Part shown: positions 62,725-64,000 of the stretch, piece after piece
Layout: every line of letters starts with the position of its first letter
Position numbering within the stretch: the first letter of the stretch is position 1
The notes under the pieces: generated by a model
The model's input: only the letters and a program-made list of their open reading frames with translations
What the model was told of the DNA's origin: nothing
Database searches by the model: none
Position numbers and translations under genes: made by a program
Assembly (NCBI RefSeq): GCF_001447355.1
Contig: NZ_JXBW01000007.1
Coordinates: forward strand, 1-64,000
DNA from: Alicyclobacillus tolerans
Lineage (GTDB): Bacteria > Bacillota > Bacilli > Alicyclobacillales > Alicyclobacillaceae
Direction: 5' to 3'
Length of the DNA: 64,000 bases

Positions 62725-64000
62725 GTGAGTCGACCGGGAACGTCCAGCCTCGCCCGCGGAGCCTCTCTCTATGTGATTTGTGTAGCCCTGGCCAAAGTGT
62801 TAGGGCTTGTCTGGATCATTCCGGTAACGGCCATCATTGGTCAGACCGGGAACGGCATCTACGGCAATGCGTACGCCATTTACAATATTCTTCAGCAGTT
62901 GGCGACAGCCGGCTTCCCACTGGCCATGGGAAAGCTGATCAGCGAACGGCGCGCCAACGGGGAACGGCCGGTTGTGGAACACATCTATCGCGTGACGATG
63001 AGATCACTATTGGTCTTTAGCGTCTGCGCGTTCCTCATCATGTGGTTCTCTCTCTATGTGATTTGTGTAGCCCTGGCCAAAGTGTTAGGGCTTGTCTGGA
63101 TCATTCCGGTAACGGCCATCATTGGTCAGACCGGGAACGGCATCTACGGCAATGCGTACGCCATTTACAATATTCTTCAGCAGTTGGCGACAGCCGGCTT
63201 CCCACTGGCCATGGGAAAGCTGATCAGCGAACGGCGCGCCAACGGGGAACGGCCGGTTGTGGAACACATCTATCGCGTGACGATGAGATCACTATTGGTC
63301 TTTAGCGTCTGCGCGTTCCTCATCATGTGGTTTGGCGCACCCTTGTTCGCTCATGTCATTTCGCTAAAAAGCGGCCAGGCGTCCATCGTGCAAAATGTGC
63401 CATCGATTCGAGCAGTATCGTTGATGCTACTCGTCGTTCCCGCGATGAGCGGTCTACGAGGCTACCTGCAGGGATTTCAAAAATTAGAAGGACCCGCGTA
63501 CTCACAGACATTCGAACAACTTTTTCGCGTCATCGCGATGGTGGTCGGGGCATATCTCGTTGTCGACGTCTGGCACCGCGATCGCGCTGTTGATGGCGCT
63601 GCGGCTGCCACGTTTGGCGGATTTGTGGGGGGCGTCGCCGGGCTTTTGTTGCTGATCGGCTTTGCTTGGAAGTTGCGGCGCAAGGAACGTGCTTTTGGCT
63701 ATGAGGACAGCCCGTTTCGCGATAGGCAAATTCTCCGGATGGTGTATCGACTGGCGCTACCAGTCAGCCTTGGCGGCCTCGTCGTACCCATTGCAAATCT
63801 CGTAGACTCTTGGACGGTTACCAATTTGCTTCAGGCAACTGGGCAAGGTTATTTGCAAGCAGTGGCGAATTACGGCATTCTGACGCGGCAAGCTATGTAT
63901 CTCGTCATGTTGCCGATGGCGTTCGCCTACGCCATCGGCGTCTCTGTGTTGCCAGCTGTATCGGCTGCCCGAGCGAGACGCAGCCATCAGGAACTACAGA
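62725..64000 (+). CDS. MurJ/SpoVB-family lipid flippase with internal duplication (partial)
   Basis: A MOP-superfamily polysaccharide/lipid II flippase running off the right edge; 425 residues are visible. GTG 62725 follows GGAGGTGG at about 7 nt, and a TATAAT lies at 62696-62701. MSRPGTSSLARGASLYVICV starts helix 1; later GLRGYLQGFQ, ALPVSLGGLVVPIANLVDS and VANYGILTRQAMYLVMLPMAFAYAIGVSVLP are typical of SpoVB/MurJ-like proteins. Residues 14-108 are repeated exactly at 109-203 because of a 285-bp tandem duplication. This adds the first two to three helices a second time. The frame stays open; function may be lost or altered. Confidence 0.88.
   Translation, partial: MSRPGTSSLARGASLYVICVALAKVLGLVWIIPVTAIIGQTGNGIYGNAYAIYNILQQLATAGFPLAMGKLISERRANGERPVVEHIYRVTMRSLLVFSVCAFLIMWFSLYVICVALAKVLGLVWIIPVTAIIGQTGNGIYGNAYAIYNILQQLATAGFPLAMGKLISERRANGERPVVEHIYRVTMRSLLVFSVCAFLIMWFGAPLFAHVISLKSGQASIVQNVPSIRAVSLMLLVVPAMSGLRGYLQGFQKLEGPAYSQTFEQLFRVIAMVVGAYLVVDVWHRDRAVDGAAAATFGGFVGGVAGLLLLIGFAWKLRRKERAFGYEDSPFRDRQILRMVYRLALPVSLGGLVVPIANLVDSWTVTNLLQATGQGYLQAVANYGILTRQAMYLVMLPMAFAYAIGVSVLPAVSAARARRSHQELQ
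62763..63332. repeat. Perfect 285-bp in-frame tandem duplication in the flippase gene
   Basis: Units 62763-63047 and 63048-63332 are identical over all 285 bp and directly adjacent. The first mismatches are at the outer borders (62762 versus 63047, and 63048 versus 63333). 285 is 95 codons, so the frame is kept. Confidence 0.95.

Overview
The window is a chromosomal segment of an endospore-forming Bacilli-class bacterium of moderately high GC. It carries spoIIE, spoVT, spoVG, yabG, yabP, yabQ, sspF, csfB, fin and ytaF. Overall gene style suggests an Alicyclobacillaceae-like organism, but that is inference from gene content only; no 16S rRNA is present. The backbone is the origin-proximal block known from Bacillus subtilis (yaaO-tmk ... 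lysS). It is almost entirely on the minus strand, so it reads right to left in this window.

Layout from left to right. 1-262: two tandem sigma-A promoters firing leftward out of the window (rRNA-operon style). 0.3-4.9 kb: lysS, greA, yazB, folK, folP, hslO. 4.9-14.3 kb: an HD-GYP phosphodiesterase, ftsH, hprT, tilS, the yabT kinase, the yabS vWA protein and spoIIE. 14.5-24.2 kb: a plus-strand dCMP deaminase, then yabR, divIC, yabQ, yabP, rqcP, hup, mazG, spoVT, mfd, fin. 24.3-30 kb: pth, prs, glmU, spoVG, ridA, purR, ispE. 30-33.5 kb: an inserted cyanophycin synthetase/cyanophycinase pair (cphB-cphA). 33.6-35.3 kb: sspF, veg, yabG. 35.3-50.5 kb: a 15-kb insertion between yabG and rsmA, holding a glycosyltransferase, a YkuK-like protein, an APH-type kinase, an apparent 11-gene acyl-CoA catabolic operon and a carboxylesterase. 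50.6-61.1 kb: rsmA, rnmV, tatD, metG with a T-box leader, abrB, rsmI, yabA, ricT, holB, darA, tmk and an Orn/Lys/Arg decarboxylase. 61.3-64 kb: a 34-residue membrane protein, csfB, ytaF, and a MurJ/SpoVB-type flippase running off the right edge.

The acyl-CoA cluster combines two acyl-CoA ligases, two acyl-CoA dehydrogenases, two short-chain dehydrogenases, two half-size MaoC proteins, a DUF35 protein paired with a thiolase-fold protein lacking the usual cysteine, a TetR regulator and the divergent kinase. The kinase plus the ACAD10/11-type dehydrogenase point to 4-hydroxyacyl-CoA catabolism. The DUF35/thiolase/MaoC set points to an aldolytic side-chain cleavage module. A dyad next to the first promoter and two cre-like sites suggest control by TetR and CcpA.

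The clearest anomalies are two perfect in-frame tandem duplications: 285 bp (95 codons) inside the flippase gene and 27 bp (9 codons) inside the HU gene. The regulatory sequence is unusually readable. It includes a 22-bp-spaced spoIIE promoter, sigma-G-type promoters for spoVT, fin and sspF, a sigma-K-type -10 for yabG, a sigma-H-type spoVG promoter, and two exact-consensus sigma-A promoters in tandem before veg. Many ORFs begin at GTG or TTG, and several starts below were moved to the ribosome binding site.
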